Source: JALZVT01 sp964634815 (lineage in GTDB: Bacteria; Pseudomonadota; Gammaproteobacteria; Pseudomonadales; Azotimanducaceae). Taken from it: a stretch of 64,000 nt of DNA. The stretch is from the NCBI GenBank assembly GCA_964634815.1, contig CAZWMD010000003.1, positions 72,008-136,007 on the forward strand, written 5' to 3'. The notes under the pieces are model-generated. The model had not been told where the DNA came from. It saw only the letters and a list, made by a program, of their open reading frames with translations, and did not search any database. The translations under genes and the position numbers were made by a program. Below, in pieces: positions 36,225 through 44,179 of the stretch (position 1 is the first letter of the stretch; the number at the start of each line of letters is the position of its first letter).

Positions 36225-37136
36225 ATGGCAACGCCCCGACATCGGCTGATCGACCCACAGCAACCACTTTTCTATCATCTCGTCTCGCGCTGTGTCCGTA
36301 AAAGTTGGTTGTGTGGGTGGGATAAGACAACCAGACGAGACTACTCTCATCGCAAAAATTGGTTAATCAGGCGACTTGAGCAACTGAGCATCGCTTTTCC
36401 TGTGGAAGTTCATGCTTACGCCATTATGTCGAACCACTTTCATCTTGTTGTTTACTATGACCCTTTGGCCTGCAGTAAGTGGACCGATGAAGACGTGGTT
36501 CGACGTTGGCTATGCGCTTGTCCGCCTCGATCCAAAGATGGAACGACTGATGTCGAACTGCTAACTCTGTTAGCTGAGCAGCTGCTGCAACAGCCTGAGA
36601 AGATCTCTGCTATTCGGCGGCGGCTCGGTTCACTCTCGACCTTCATGCAATTGCTTAAGCAACCCATCGCTCGTAAAGCAAACCTGGAAGATGGCTGCAA
36701 GGGACATTTCTTCGAGCAACGTTTCTATTCTGGGGCTTTGCTGGATGAAGCTGCTGTACAGGCTGCGATGGCCTATGTAGATCTGAACCCTATTAGAGCA
36801 AAGATTGCTAAGACGTTGGCAGAGTGCAAACACACAAGCCTGGCCCATAGACTGAGGCAAGAAGACCTGAAAGCGCTTTTACCGGAAGATATCGCACCGG
36901 TTTTTTCTGGCTTGGAACGAAAAGCGAAGTTACCAATCACTTTGGCGGCCTATATTCAGTATTTGGAGGGTTTGATTCATTTACAGCAGGCATCTGGTGA
37001 GAAACTCTCGCGCTGGCAGCAGTGGGTGTCGGCACTCAAAAAGCAACAGCGGGTCTACGGGTCGATGGGGCGAATAGCGAACTGGCTAGCTGAGCGGAAT
37101 ATGCACCTGCGAGAAATTTCAGTTCCGCAAGTTTAG
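36225..37136 (+). CDS. REP-associated tyrosine transposase (RAYT, Y1/HUH family)
   Basis: 303 aa. The HUH motif is HFH (H71 and H73) in MSNHFHLVV, and the C-terminal half carries GHFFEQRFYSGALL and AAMAYVDLNPIRAK, the usual closing motif of RAYTs. These single-copy, domesticated relatives of the IS200 transposases act on REP hairpins. A 10-bp palindrome, AGATCGATCT (36203-36212), lies just upstream; whether it is a target is unknown. Its codon use and AT-richness seem a little unlike its neighbours. It ends 2 bp before the 3' end of the convergent glycosyltransferase gene, which contains three repeat units (38272-38341) of the kind RAYTs mobilise. Confidence 0.88.
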   Translation: MATPRHRLIDPQQPLFYHLVSRCVRKSWLCGWDKTTRRDYSHRKNWLIRRLEQLSIAFPVEVHAYAIMSNHFHLVVYYDPLACSKWTDEDVVRRWLCACPPRSKDGTTDVELLTLLAEQLLQQPEKISAIRRRLGSLSTFMQLLKQPIARKANLEDGCKGHFFEQRFYSGALLDEAAVQAAMAYVDLNPIRAKIAKTLAECKHTSLAHRLRQEDLKALLPEDIAPVFSGLERKAKLPITLAAYIQYLEGLIHLQQASGEKLSRWQQWVSALKKQQRVYGSMGRIANWLAERNMHLREISVPQV

Positions 37137-37138
37137 TT

Positions 37139-38491
37139 TTACTGAGAATTCGATTTGGTTCTACTTGTTGAGACGCAGAATCCTGCAAACCATCCTGCGG
37201 CTATGACCCATAACGGCCAGGTGGCCGGCTGCCAAGTATTTGTAGAGACGAAGTCATTCAATACTTCGTAGCTGAATGGGGCGGTGATTAGCCAGACTAG
37301 CAACAGTATATTGGGGCGAATGGTTGCAAGGGGTACGAGCACCACCAAGTACCACGGGAATACTACTGGGCTGAGTATTAGAGGAATGCTTAACATAAGC
37401 GTGAGACCTCTGTGTAGGTCGCGTCGGCTCAGCCAAAGCGCGATTGCTCCCGCGATTACCGCGAGTAGTATGAGAATCGTTTGTAAGTTTATAGCGGCGA
37501 ATAGATTGGGCGCTCCTAGAGAGTGTAACCACTCTATTAGGCTATACATGGGCGACCCGAATCTCCACTTTGAGAAGAAAGTCGCCAAGCTCCCTACAGG
37601 AACCAGATGCAGCAAAGTGGCAACGCCATAGCAAATAGCCAGTGCAGCACCCACTCCGAAGAGTATTCGGGGCCAGTTTTTTGGTGGGTTCGCAAATAAC
37701 AGCGGTCCAAGAGCCAGTAAGGGCAATAGTTTGATGCTGGCGCCGAGTCCTATAGCAACACCTGCCCAGAGCCACTGCTTGTGGACCGAGAACCACAACA
37801 TAAGACTTATTGCGAGCATCGATAGGCTGTCGACGTGCGCGCTTACACCGGTCTCCAAGAGTACCAAAGGTGACAGTGAGATAAGCGCAAGATGACGCTG
37901 TTGCCCGATCTTTTTCAACACGCCGTATACGACGAACAAACTTGCGATGCTGGCGCTGGTTGTAATCAATTTCCATGCCCAGAGACCGGCTTCTGGCCCG
38001 GCTATCGCGCAGAGTGAGAAAATTCCCAGCGCAAGCGGTGGGTACAGGGTTGGGTAGGCAGCATGTTCTTCCGGCGTTGGCCAAACCGCCCTTAGAGAGG
38101 CGAGGGAAGGATGATCTGGATGCAGCTGGTAGGGATCAAAGCCATTTAGCAGTACTGCTCCGTCCCATAGGTAGCGTTCAGTGTCGTTGCTGGCAAAACC
38201 CGGTACGCCCAGGAGCAGGAGTCGAGCAATGACGCCAATTGCCAAGATCTGATTGGCCGATAAATAACTTTTCTGTGTCCCAACCTGCCTTGGGGTCAGA
38301 TCTGTCTGTGTCCCAATCTGCCCGTTCTGTGTCCCAGTCTGATCACGCCAAATCGCTAGCATCCATAGGCTGTTCACCAGATACCAGGCGATGGTAAGCG
38401 TTCCTGTGTCTTCGGCGGGGAGATGGGGGATCAAGTAGGCGCTGCTGAGAGATAACAGCAGGCTGGTAGCGATGACCGTGGGGGTTATCAC
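37139..38491 (-). CDS. GT87-like integral-membrane glycosyltransferase (DUF2029), with an in-frame repeat insertion
   Basis: 450 aa, about 10-11 membrane helices. GT-C features include SNDTERYLWDGAVLLNGFDPYQLHP near residues 95-120 and YPTLYPPLALGIFSL, matching polyprenyl-phosphate-mannose-dependent GT87 enzymes. GTG 38491 is chosen because it gives the GTGA overlap with the GT2 gene and a direct hydrophobic start (MITPTVIATSLLLSL); the longer frame would lie inside the GT2 gene. Residues 51-73 are three QxGTQ pentapeptides encoded by repeated 16-bp units, located in a loop between early helices. Together with the GT2 and barrel genes it forms an envelope-glycan cluster. Confidence 0.78.
   Translation of the reverse strand: MITPTVIATSLLLSLSSAYLIPHLPAEDTGTLTIAWYLVNSLWMLAIWRDQTGTQNGQIGTQTDLTPRQVGTQKSYLSANQILAIGVIARLLLLGVPGFASNDTERYLWDGAVLLNGFDPYQLHPDHPSLASLRAVWPTPEEHAAYPTLYPPLALGIFSLCAIAGPEAGLWAWKLITTSASIASLFVVYGVLKKIGQQRHLALISLSPLVLLETGVSAHVDSLSMLAISLMLWFSVHKQWLWAGVAIGLGASIKLLPLLALGPLLFANPPKNWPRILFGVGAALAICYGVATLLHLVPVGSLATFFSKWRFGSPMYSLIEWLHSLGAPNLFAAINLQTILILLAVIAGAIALWLSRRDLHRGLTLMLSIPLILSPVVFPWYLVVLVPLATIRPNILLLVWLITAPFSYEVLNDFVSTNTWQPATWPLWVIAAGWFAGFCVSTSRTKSNSQ
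38272..38341. repeat. Three 16-bp repeat units inside the glycosyltransferase gene
   Basis: On the minus strand the unit is CAGAYTGGGACACAGA (38341-38326 and 38320-38305), with a third copy CAGGTTGGGACACAGA (38287-38272). The 11-bp core TGGGACACAGA is identical in all three. Unit starts are 21 and 33 bp apart, both multiples of three, so the frame stays open and each encodes QxGTQ. Between copies two and three lies TCTGACCCCA, close to the reverse complement of the unit's end. I found no other full copy in the window; TGGGACACAT at 29477 matches only partly. Confidence 0.85.
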
Positions 38492-40023
38492 CCGGCGGTT
38501 AGGGATAGCGCGATCCGCTCTCGCATGCTCCAGGTCCCGGCGTAGAGAAAGCCGATTGCAAATAGCACCATAAAGGGCAAGGCAAGGTAGATCTGTTGTT
38601 GCACACACCACAGTGCGGCAATCAGGTAGCTGATGCCCAAGACAACCTCGATGGTCTCTCCACTTAAGGTGAACTGACTGAGATAGCCCCCGGATTGTTC
38701 GGGCTTGATGGCAGGTGTTGCCGGGCTTGTTGAGCCAACTTCACCTTTCTTGGGGGTGCGCAAGAATGGACTTTTGTGCCCCCGTAGTGCTTCCCAAACG
38801 CCACTGCCATTGCTGCGGCTCAAGCCAATTGACGTTGCCATAAGTAAAGGGACCAACCACAGGTGACGCCAGGCGCCGCGATCAAGTACGTCCTGGGCAG
38901 TCAGGTAAAAATAGATGTGTGATAGCCCGCCAAAGGTGAACAGCACTAAATCTACCCAAATCGGTGGATAGGGAAGAATGTCCTGTCGCAGTACCACCGC
39001 CGGTATCAGAAATACGGCGCTGTCGATTAGTATTAGTAAATGGGTGAGGTTGCTGGCCAGGTGCAAACTCGCTTCGAGCTTAATACGCAAGGTGCGTAGA
39101 CTGCTGCGAATCTGTGTCTCCTTTCTGTTTGGCAGCTTGGTCCGCCAGATTCGGGATAACAACTTCATCATCACCTCAGCGCCGCCTTTGGACCAGCGCC
39201 GTTGCTGATTTTTGAAGGCGTTCATATCTGCTGGTAACTCGCTCAGACACTGAACGTTGCGTAAATACACAAACTCCCAGCCCACCAGTTGAGCGCGGTA
39301 ACTCAGATCGAGATCTTCGGTGATGGTATCTGCTTGCCAGCCGCCGGCCTCGTCAATCGCTGTTCTGCGCCAGATGCCGGCGGTGCCATTGAAGTTGAAG
39401 AAGACGCCAGAGGCGTAGCGCGCCGACTGCTCGATACCAAAATGCGCATCCAGCATGATGCCTTGTAGTCGAGTGAGCAGGCTGTCGTGACGATTGAGAT
39501 AGGCCCATTGCGCCTGAACTAAACCCACGTCCGGATCATGGAAGTAGTGGATGACATTCATTAGCCAGTCGGGTTTCGGCAAAAAGTCCGCATCAAAGAC
39601 GGCAATGAATTCGCCTTCAGCCGTCGCGAGTGCCTCACCCAAGGCACCTGCCTTATAGCCGCTTCGATCCTCTCGACGGATGTGCTCTATCCACAGGCCT
39701 TCTTTGCGGTATTGCTCCACCCGCTGCGCAACCAACTCCGGTGTCGAGTCGGTTGAATCATCGAGTACCTGTATCTGTAGAAGGTGGGATGGGTAATCCA
39801 GTTGTACAACGGCATCAATCAGTCGCTGGGCGACATATTGTTCGTTGTATAGCGGCAGTTGCACCGTTACGCAGGGCAACTCTTCAAAAGTTTCCTCAGG
39901 CAGCGGTGGCGGCCTGTAGTGTCTGGCCTGGTAAGTGATGTAGAGGCGGTGCACTCCAAAAATACACAACGTAGCTAACAGGCCATAGTGCCCAACCAGC
40001 AATGCACTAGCGATCCAATCCAT
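38488..40023 (-). CDS. Processive family-2 glycosyltransferase (cellulose/mannan synthase-like)
   Basis: 511 aa. One N-terminal membrane helix is followed by a GT2 domain (about 45-290) with all processive-synthase motifs: VLDDSTDST, the DAD metal motif in FDADFLPKPDW, TEDLDLSYRAQ and QQRRWSKGGAEV. Four to five C-terminal helices form the likely translocation channel. The layout resembles plant CslA and bacterial glucomannan or beta-glucan synthases more than full BcsA, since no PilZ domain is present. The substrate sugar cannot be named. It is followed by the GT87-like gene with a 4-bp overlap and preceded, 19 bp away, by the barrel protein. Confidence 0.88.
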   Translation of the reverse strand: MDWIASALLVGHYGLLATLCIFGVHRLYITYQARHYRPPPLPEETFEELPCVTVQLPLYNEQYVAQRLIDAVVQLDYPSHLLQIQVLDDSTDSTPELVAQRVEQYRKEGLWIEHIRREDRSGYKAGALGEALATAEGEFIAVFDADFLPKPDWLMNVIHYFHDPDVGLVQAQWAYLNRHDSLLTRLQGIMLDAHFGIEQSARYASGVFFNFNGTAGIWRRTAIDEAGGWQADTITEDLDLSYRAQLVGWEFVYLRNVQCLSELPADMNAFKNQQRRWSKGGAEVMMKLLSRIWRTKLPNRKETQIRSSLRTLRIKLEASLHLASNLTHLLILIDSAVFLIPAVVLRQDILPYPPIWVDLVLFTFGGLSHIYFYLTAQDVLDRGAWRHLWLVPLLMATSIGLSRSNGSGVWEALRGHKSPFLRTPKKGEVGSTSPATPAIKPEQSGGYLSQFTLSGETIEVVLGISYLIAALWCVQQQIYLALPFMVLFAIGFLYAGTWSMRERIALSLTAG

Positions 40024-40042
40024 TTACAGATGCTCCGAAATT

Positions 40043-40849
40043 CTAGAAAGAGAACACGAAGCCAAGCTGGTAGGTATTACCATCCAGAATGTTCTCTCCA
40101 AACAGCGATTCGGTAAACGTGAACTCCACACCGGTGTTGTTCGCAAACTTGTAGCCAGCACTGAGCTCCAGCCTGCCCAAATCAAACGCGCTCGGGAACA
40201 GCGGGTTACCGTCGGTTTGCACAACCACATCGGTGCTTTGGGTCGCAAGAATCACGTCAACCTTTGTTCGAAGATAGACCTTCTCAGACAGATCAAATCC
40301 GTATTCGGCCAGGAAACGCCACTCATCACTTGGCTCTTCTGCACGGTAGCGATAACCCGCTTCCAGGCCCAGGTAGCCGTAGGGATAAAGTGAACGACCT
40401 AATTGCAGCCGCAGCTCGAGATCCGACTGTCCATTACCCAGAGGCAGGTCATCGTTCTCGTCGTAGAAGAATGGCGCCTTGTACAAGAGCTGCGTCGATA
40501 CCACCCAGGTGCTACTCAGCAAGTTGTAGCGCAGTCCTATATCCACATCACCAACCCCGGTGGATTGGGTCGAGCCATCGATGGTATCGTTTTCCGACTG
40601 TCGCAGTGGGACCTGGGTGATTAGCGACAGCTTGTCGGAGAGTCCAAATTCGCCGTAGTAGTTGATCGTGAAATCGGTGAATTCCTCAAACCCTTCAGCG
40701 GACTGACCGAAGTTGTCTGTTGCTTCAAAGTAGTTGATGGCCACCTTGCTGTAATTTGTACCTTCCTTCAGTGTCCATGCACCTGCGTGTGCGAGTGTGC
40801 TCGCAGTCAGGAGCCCTGTGGCGAGTAGGTAGCGGCTCAACTGTCTCAT
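40043..40849 (-). CDS. Outer-membrane beta-barrel protein of a glycan cluster
   Basis: 268 aa. The signal peptide (MRQLSRYLLATGLLTASTLAHA) is cleaved before GAWTLKEG. The mature part consists of alternating amphipathic strands with repeated Tyr/Phe-Asp patterns and ends in QLGFVFSF, a good outer-membrane C-terminus. I do not know the family's function; position as first gene before two membrane glycosyltransferases suggests export or anchoring of their glycan. A 237-bp divergent space upstream holds the palindromes GTTCG-G-CGAAC (40883-40893) and GTTCGAAC (40949-40956). Confidence 0.68.
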   Translation of the reverse strand: MRQLSRYLLATGLLTASTLAHAGAWTLKEGTNYSKVAINYFEATDNFGQSAEGFEEFTDFTINYYGEFGLSDKLSLITQVPLRQSENDTIDGSTQSTGVGDVDIGLRYNLLSSTWVVSTQLLYKAPFFYDENDDLPLGNGQSDLELRLQLGRSLYPYGYLGLEAGYRYRAEEPSDEWRFLAEYGFDLSEKVYLRTKVDVILATQSTDVVVQTDGNPLFPSAFDLGRLELSAGYKFANNTGVEFTFTESLFGENILDGNTYQLGFVFSF

Positions 40850-41086
40850 TTAACTAGTATCCTCATAGATTTCTCGATTCTCGTTCGGCGAACTTCGCTC
40901 CTGGTTACGGGGTGATTCGCTTTTCGAGCACGGACTGAGACAAGCAAAGTTCGAACAAATTTCGTGATAGTTTTGTGAATATATTTCTTTGTCCAGCCCA
41001 TATGTCGATCCAGGCGACAGGGCGGCGGGAATTTGTCGGTCTGCGGCTGAGACCTCGCTATCTATCTCATTCTGTTAGGTTTTTTC

Positions 41087-41947
41087 ATGACTATGACCTC
41101 TCCTCAGGCCTTACTGAACGACCCGCTAGTGCAGTGGATGCTGCCTCTGTTTCTTGCTGCCTTGCTTCTTGAGGCGGGTGTTAGCTGTCGGCAGGGTCTT
41201 GGTTGGTACCACTTCAAAGACACCCTTGCGTCTCTGTCTATGCTCGTGGCTTCAGCTGTCGTCGATCTGCTGCCGAAGCTGGCTGCGATCTGGCTGATGC
41301 TGCAACTTGAAACGATCAGTCCGTTTGCTGAGGTTGTTGGGCGGCAGTGGTGGGCCTGGGGTTTGCTATTTGTGTTAGATGACCTGTGCTACTACTGGTT
41401 TCACCGGAGCAATCATGAGTGTCGCCTGCTTTGGGCTGGCCATGTCAATCATCATTCCTCCCGCTATCTGAATCTTGCGACCGCCCTGCGCCAGGGTGTG
41501 GGGGAACGTATACCAAAGTACCTTTACTGGTTACCGCTTCCTCTATTGGGCTTTGATACCGCGATGATCCTCAGCATGATTACGCTCAGTTTGTTTTATC
41601 AATTCTGGATTCACACCCCGAGTGTTAAGCGACTTCCAGCCCCAATAGAGTGGCTGCTGAATACGCCCTCGCATCACCGGGTTCATCATGCCTCCAATCC
41701 GCGCTATCTCGACCGGAATCACGGCGGGGTGCTCATTGTCTGGGATCGGCTATTTGGTACCTTCCAGGCTGAACTTCCGGATGAGCCGTGCGCATTCGGT
41801 CTGACGCGCAATCTGCCGGATACCAACCCCTGGCGCGTATTAACGCACGAGTATCGGGCGATTTGGCGCGATCTGATGCAAGCCAGCACCTGGCGTCATC
41901 GAGTCGGCTATTTGCTGGGACCGCCTGGCCGGCGCCACGACGGGTGA
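41087..41947 (+). CDS. Sterol desaturase/fatty acid hydroxylase superfamily protein
   Basis: 286 aa membrane di-iron enzyme. The histidine boxes are HRSNHE, HVNHH and HHRVHH (in TPSHHRVHHASNP), spaced as in fatty-acid hydroxylases, with four predicted helices before and between them. The late NHGGVLIVWDRLFGTF is a family hallmark. It would hydroxylate or desaturate a lipid with O2 at the inner membrane; substrate unknown. ATG 41087 is the first start of the frame. It is convergent with the GST-like gene. Confidence 0.88.
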   Translation: MTMTSPQALLNDPLVQWMLPLFLAALLLEAGVSCRQGLGWYHFKDTLASLSMLVASAVVDLLPKLAAIWLMLQLETISPFAEVVGRQWWAWGLLFVLDDLCYYWFHRSNHECRLLWAGHVNHHSSRYLNLATALRQGVGERIPKYLYWLPLPLLGFDTAMILSMITLSLFYQFWIHTPSVKRLPAPIEWLLNTPSHHRVHHASNPRYLDRNHGGVLIVWDRLFGTFQAELPDEPCAFGLTRNLPDTNPWRVLTHEYRAIWRDLMQASTWRHRVGYLLGPPGRRHDG

Positions 41948-41981
41948 ATCACATACCCGTTCCTGAGCTGCGCATGGCCTG

Positions 41982-43118
41982 CTAGTCGATCACCAGTCGA
42001 TTGTTAACGCGGGTGAGTTTGTAGCGCACGGGTTCGTGCAGCAAGGCGCTGAGTTGCACTGAATCAAACAGGGTTTCGATCGCCAGTTGTTGATCATCAC
42101 TTTGCGCCTGAAAGTAGCAGCGTGCGCGTTGCCCCAACCATTCTGCGTAAAGGTTTGTTGAGTGAGTCACGGCCTTGCCGTTGTGTAACAGTTCTTCCGC
42201 CGGTAATTTTGGTTGATCCTGATCGGGTGCCAGTTCATAGCCTGAGCCAGCACCGATGCGCTGCATTGCCTGATTGAACGCCTTTGCGCCCAACACAAAT
42301 TGCTCGCCAAACTCTTCTGCGATGTAGCGAAGAATCTGCAGTGCCGTGTCTGGCACCTGGTCTGCTGTCAGATATTCGACGGGGGCGTCGAAAAACTCAG
42401 GCGATTGCACCTCGGGAACCATCATGTGTTCCACCCAGCGAAAGGTTCTGGGTGCATTGTTTTGCATGAGCCGCAATCCGGCAGGGTCACGACCCAGGTG
42501 AGCATGCATTGCTCCCATCACGGCATAGTCCGCCGCTGACGGATGGCCACCGAGAAAATAGGGAAACCTGGTCAGATGCTGCTCGAAACAGTGCAATAAC
42601 CCAAGATAGGTCTTATCCAGTGCCGCACGCGACTCAGGCGTCGACTCTGGCAAGCCATAACTCATCATTCGGTCTGCAATGAGACTGCCGTACTTCAATA
42701 GCTCATCGTCGTCGCCCTGGGGTTTGAACGAGCGACCAAAGTCCATCTTCACAAAGTCCTGGTTGGCTTCAAACATCCAGCGATGAAGCCACGCAAGTTG
42801 CACCAGACCTTCGCTGCCAAGTAACTCCATAAGGTGCACAAAGGTGCGCTGTTGAGCTGTCGACGGGAAGGCTGGACGCTCCGGGAAGCGCGCTTCCAGG
42901 TAGTCGAGCATCTCTACGCTGTCCTGTATCACCTCACCCTCAGGCGTGAGTAACTGGGGAATGCGGTGGCTGCCGGAACTGGGGCGTACCTTGCTTCGAA
43001 ACAACGGATCGCTGGGTAATCGCTCCACAAACCCAATGCCTTTCTTGCGCAAGTAAGCTCGAGACTTGGCCGTATAGTACGAGGCATAAGAGCCGTACAG
43101 AATGTAGTTATTGCTCAT
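41982..43118 (-). CDS. Glutathione S-transferase-like protein with C-terminal extension
   Basis: 378 aa from ATG 43118. A thioredoxin-fold N-domain (about 1-80: NYILYGSYASYYTAKSRAYLRKK, PQLLTPEGEVIQDSVEMLDYLEARFP) is followed by an all-helical GST C-domain with the capping-box-like GGHPSAADYAVMGAMHAHL. A further ~150 residues exceed normal GST length (about 200-230 aa) and have no function I can name. The frame overlaps the nitrilase gene's 3' end by 11 bp; a start at 43133 would overlap by 26 bp. Translational coupling suggests a shared pathway. Confidence 0.78.
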   Translation of the reverse strand: MSNNYILYGSYASYYTAKSRAYLRKKGIGFVERLPSDPLFRSKVRPSSGSHRIPQLLTPEGEVIQDSVEMLDYLEARFPERPAFPSTAQQRTFVHLMELLGSEGLVQLAWLHRWMFEANQDFVKMDFGRSFKPQGDDDELLKYGSLIADRMMSYGLPESTPESRAALDKTYLGLLHCFEQHLTRFPYFLGGHPSAADYAVMGAMHAHLGRDPAGLRLMQNNAPRTFRWVEHMMVPEVQSPEFFDAPVEYLTADQVPDTALQILRYIAEEFGEQFVLGAKAFNQAMQRIGAGSGYELAPDQDQPKLPAEELLHNGKAVTHSTNLYAEWLGQRARCYFQAQSDDQQLAIETLFDSVQLSALLHEPVRYKLTRVNNRLVID

Positions 43119-44160
43119 TTGGGTCTTCAGCATTCAAGACAACCGTGCTTTGGCGGCGCTGGTCTACCCTGAGTTGCAACACATCGGGCCGAGAATAATG
43201 GCCTGCCGGGTCAAAATTTTGTCGCTCCTGGCGAACCTTTGCGTGTTGCAGGGTTGCCGTAATCAGAACTTCTCTTTCTGCGACGGGCTCGATGAGCATT
43301 TGGCCGTCGGGGCCAACAATGGTGCTGCCACCGTTGCCCAGAAACTGATTGCCGTTATCGATGATCTGTTCTCTCATCGGAATATCGTCGGGAATATCCG
43401 CTGCCCGCAACACCCCGCAACTGGCAAGCACGTAGCTGCGAGATTCCAGCGCGATAAATCGAGTGATGTCGGGCGTGTTGTGCATGCCTCCGGGCCAGAC
43501 GCTCACGTGCAGGTCACTGCCTTGCGCGTACAGCGCCTGGCGAGCCATTGGCATCCAGTTTTCCCAGCAGTTCAGTCCACCGAGCACAAATGGCTCCAGG
43601 CTGTGAGTTACCAGGCCATGACCATCTCCCGGAGCCCAGGCCAATCGCTCTTCGTAGGTCGGCTGTAGCTTGCGGTGAACGGAGCAAATGTCTCCGCTTT
43701 TGTCTATGTACACCAGAGAACAATACAGGCTGTGCCCGCCACGATCGGCTGGTCGTTCCATAACACCAAGATAGACGGCAAGCTCTAACTCTTTTGCCAA
43801 AGCGCAGATTTCTGAGAGATCGCCTCGCGCAATGTCGACGGCTTCGAGCAGATAGCGGGCGTGCATTTCTTTCTGGCCGGCATCGTTGAAACGAGCACCG
43901 CCAGTGAGTTCGAGCCAGAATGGATAGCCGGGGACCAGTGCTTCACCAAATACAACCAGCGCGCATTGCTCAGCCGCGGCGAGCCGCATGGTTGATGCAA
44001 CCTTGTCGAGGGTTGCCTGGCGATTCAGCCACACGGGGGCCATCTGTGCCACGCCGACCTTTAGTGTGTCGGCTATTGTCTGATCGGAGGTGTGGTCGGA
44101 GTCGGTTTGCTGGGTTGCTTCTAGTATTTCCAATGTTTTATTAGCGTACTTTTGTGACAA
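43108..44160 (-). CDS. Nitrilase-family carbon-nitrogen hydrolase
   Basis: 350 aa with the Glu-Lys-Cys triad E73 (VFGEALVPGYP), K164 (VHRKLQPTYEE) and C198 (GGLNCWENWMP). The CWEN sequence is the branch-1 (true nitrilase or cyanide-hydratase) signature, so it should convert an organic nitrile to its acid and ammonia. About 35 residues precede the normal family start (LKVGVAQMAPVW), so the true start may be later. The annotated ATG at 44160 leaves only 19 bp to the divergent antiporter start, too little for two promoters. It overlaps the GST-like gene. Confidence 0.88.
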   Translation of the reverse strand: MSQKYANKTLEILEATQQTDSDHTSDQTIADTLKVGVAQMAPVWLNRQATLDKVASTMRLAAAEQCALVVFGEALVPGYPFWLELTGGARFNDAGQKEMHARYLLEAVDIARGDLSEICALAKELELAVYLGVMERPADRGGHSLYCSLVYIDKSGDICSVHRKLQPTYEERLAWAPGDGHGLVTHSLEPFVLGGLNCWENWMPMARQALYAQGSDLHVSVWPGGMHNTPDITRFIALESRSYVLASCGVLRAADIPDDIPMREQIIDNGNQFLGNGGSTIVGPDGQMLIEPVAEREVLITATLQHAKVRQERQNFDPAGHYSRPDVLQLRVDQRRQSTVVLNAEDPNEQ

Positions 44161-44179
44161 CTCAGCTTACCATTGGTTG

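Noticed and set aside
36148..36303. Short frame starting MTNNNLQIRALKTYF after the second gap
   Set aside because: About 50 residues, overlaps the RAYT start in another frame and has no recognisable motif; it could be a remnant but cannot be supported.
38272..38341. Possible CRISPR or tandem array
   Set aside because: Only three 16-bp units at unequal spacing, inside a coding frame and without spacers of uniform length.
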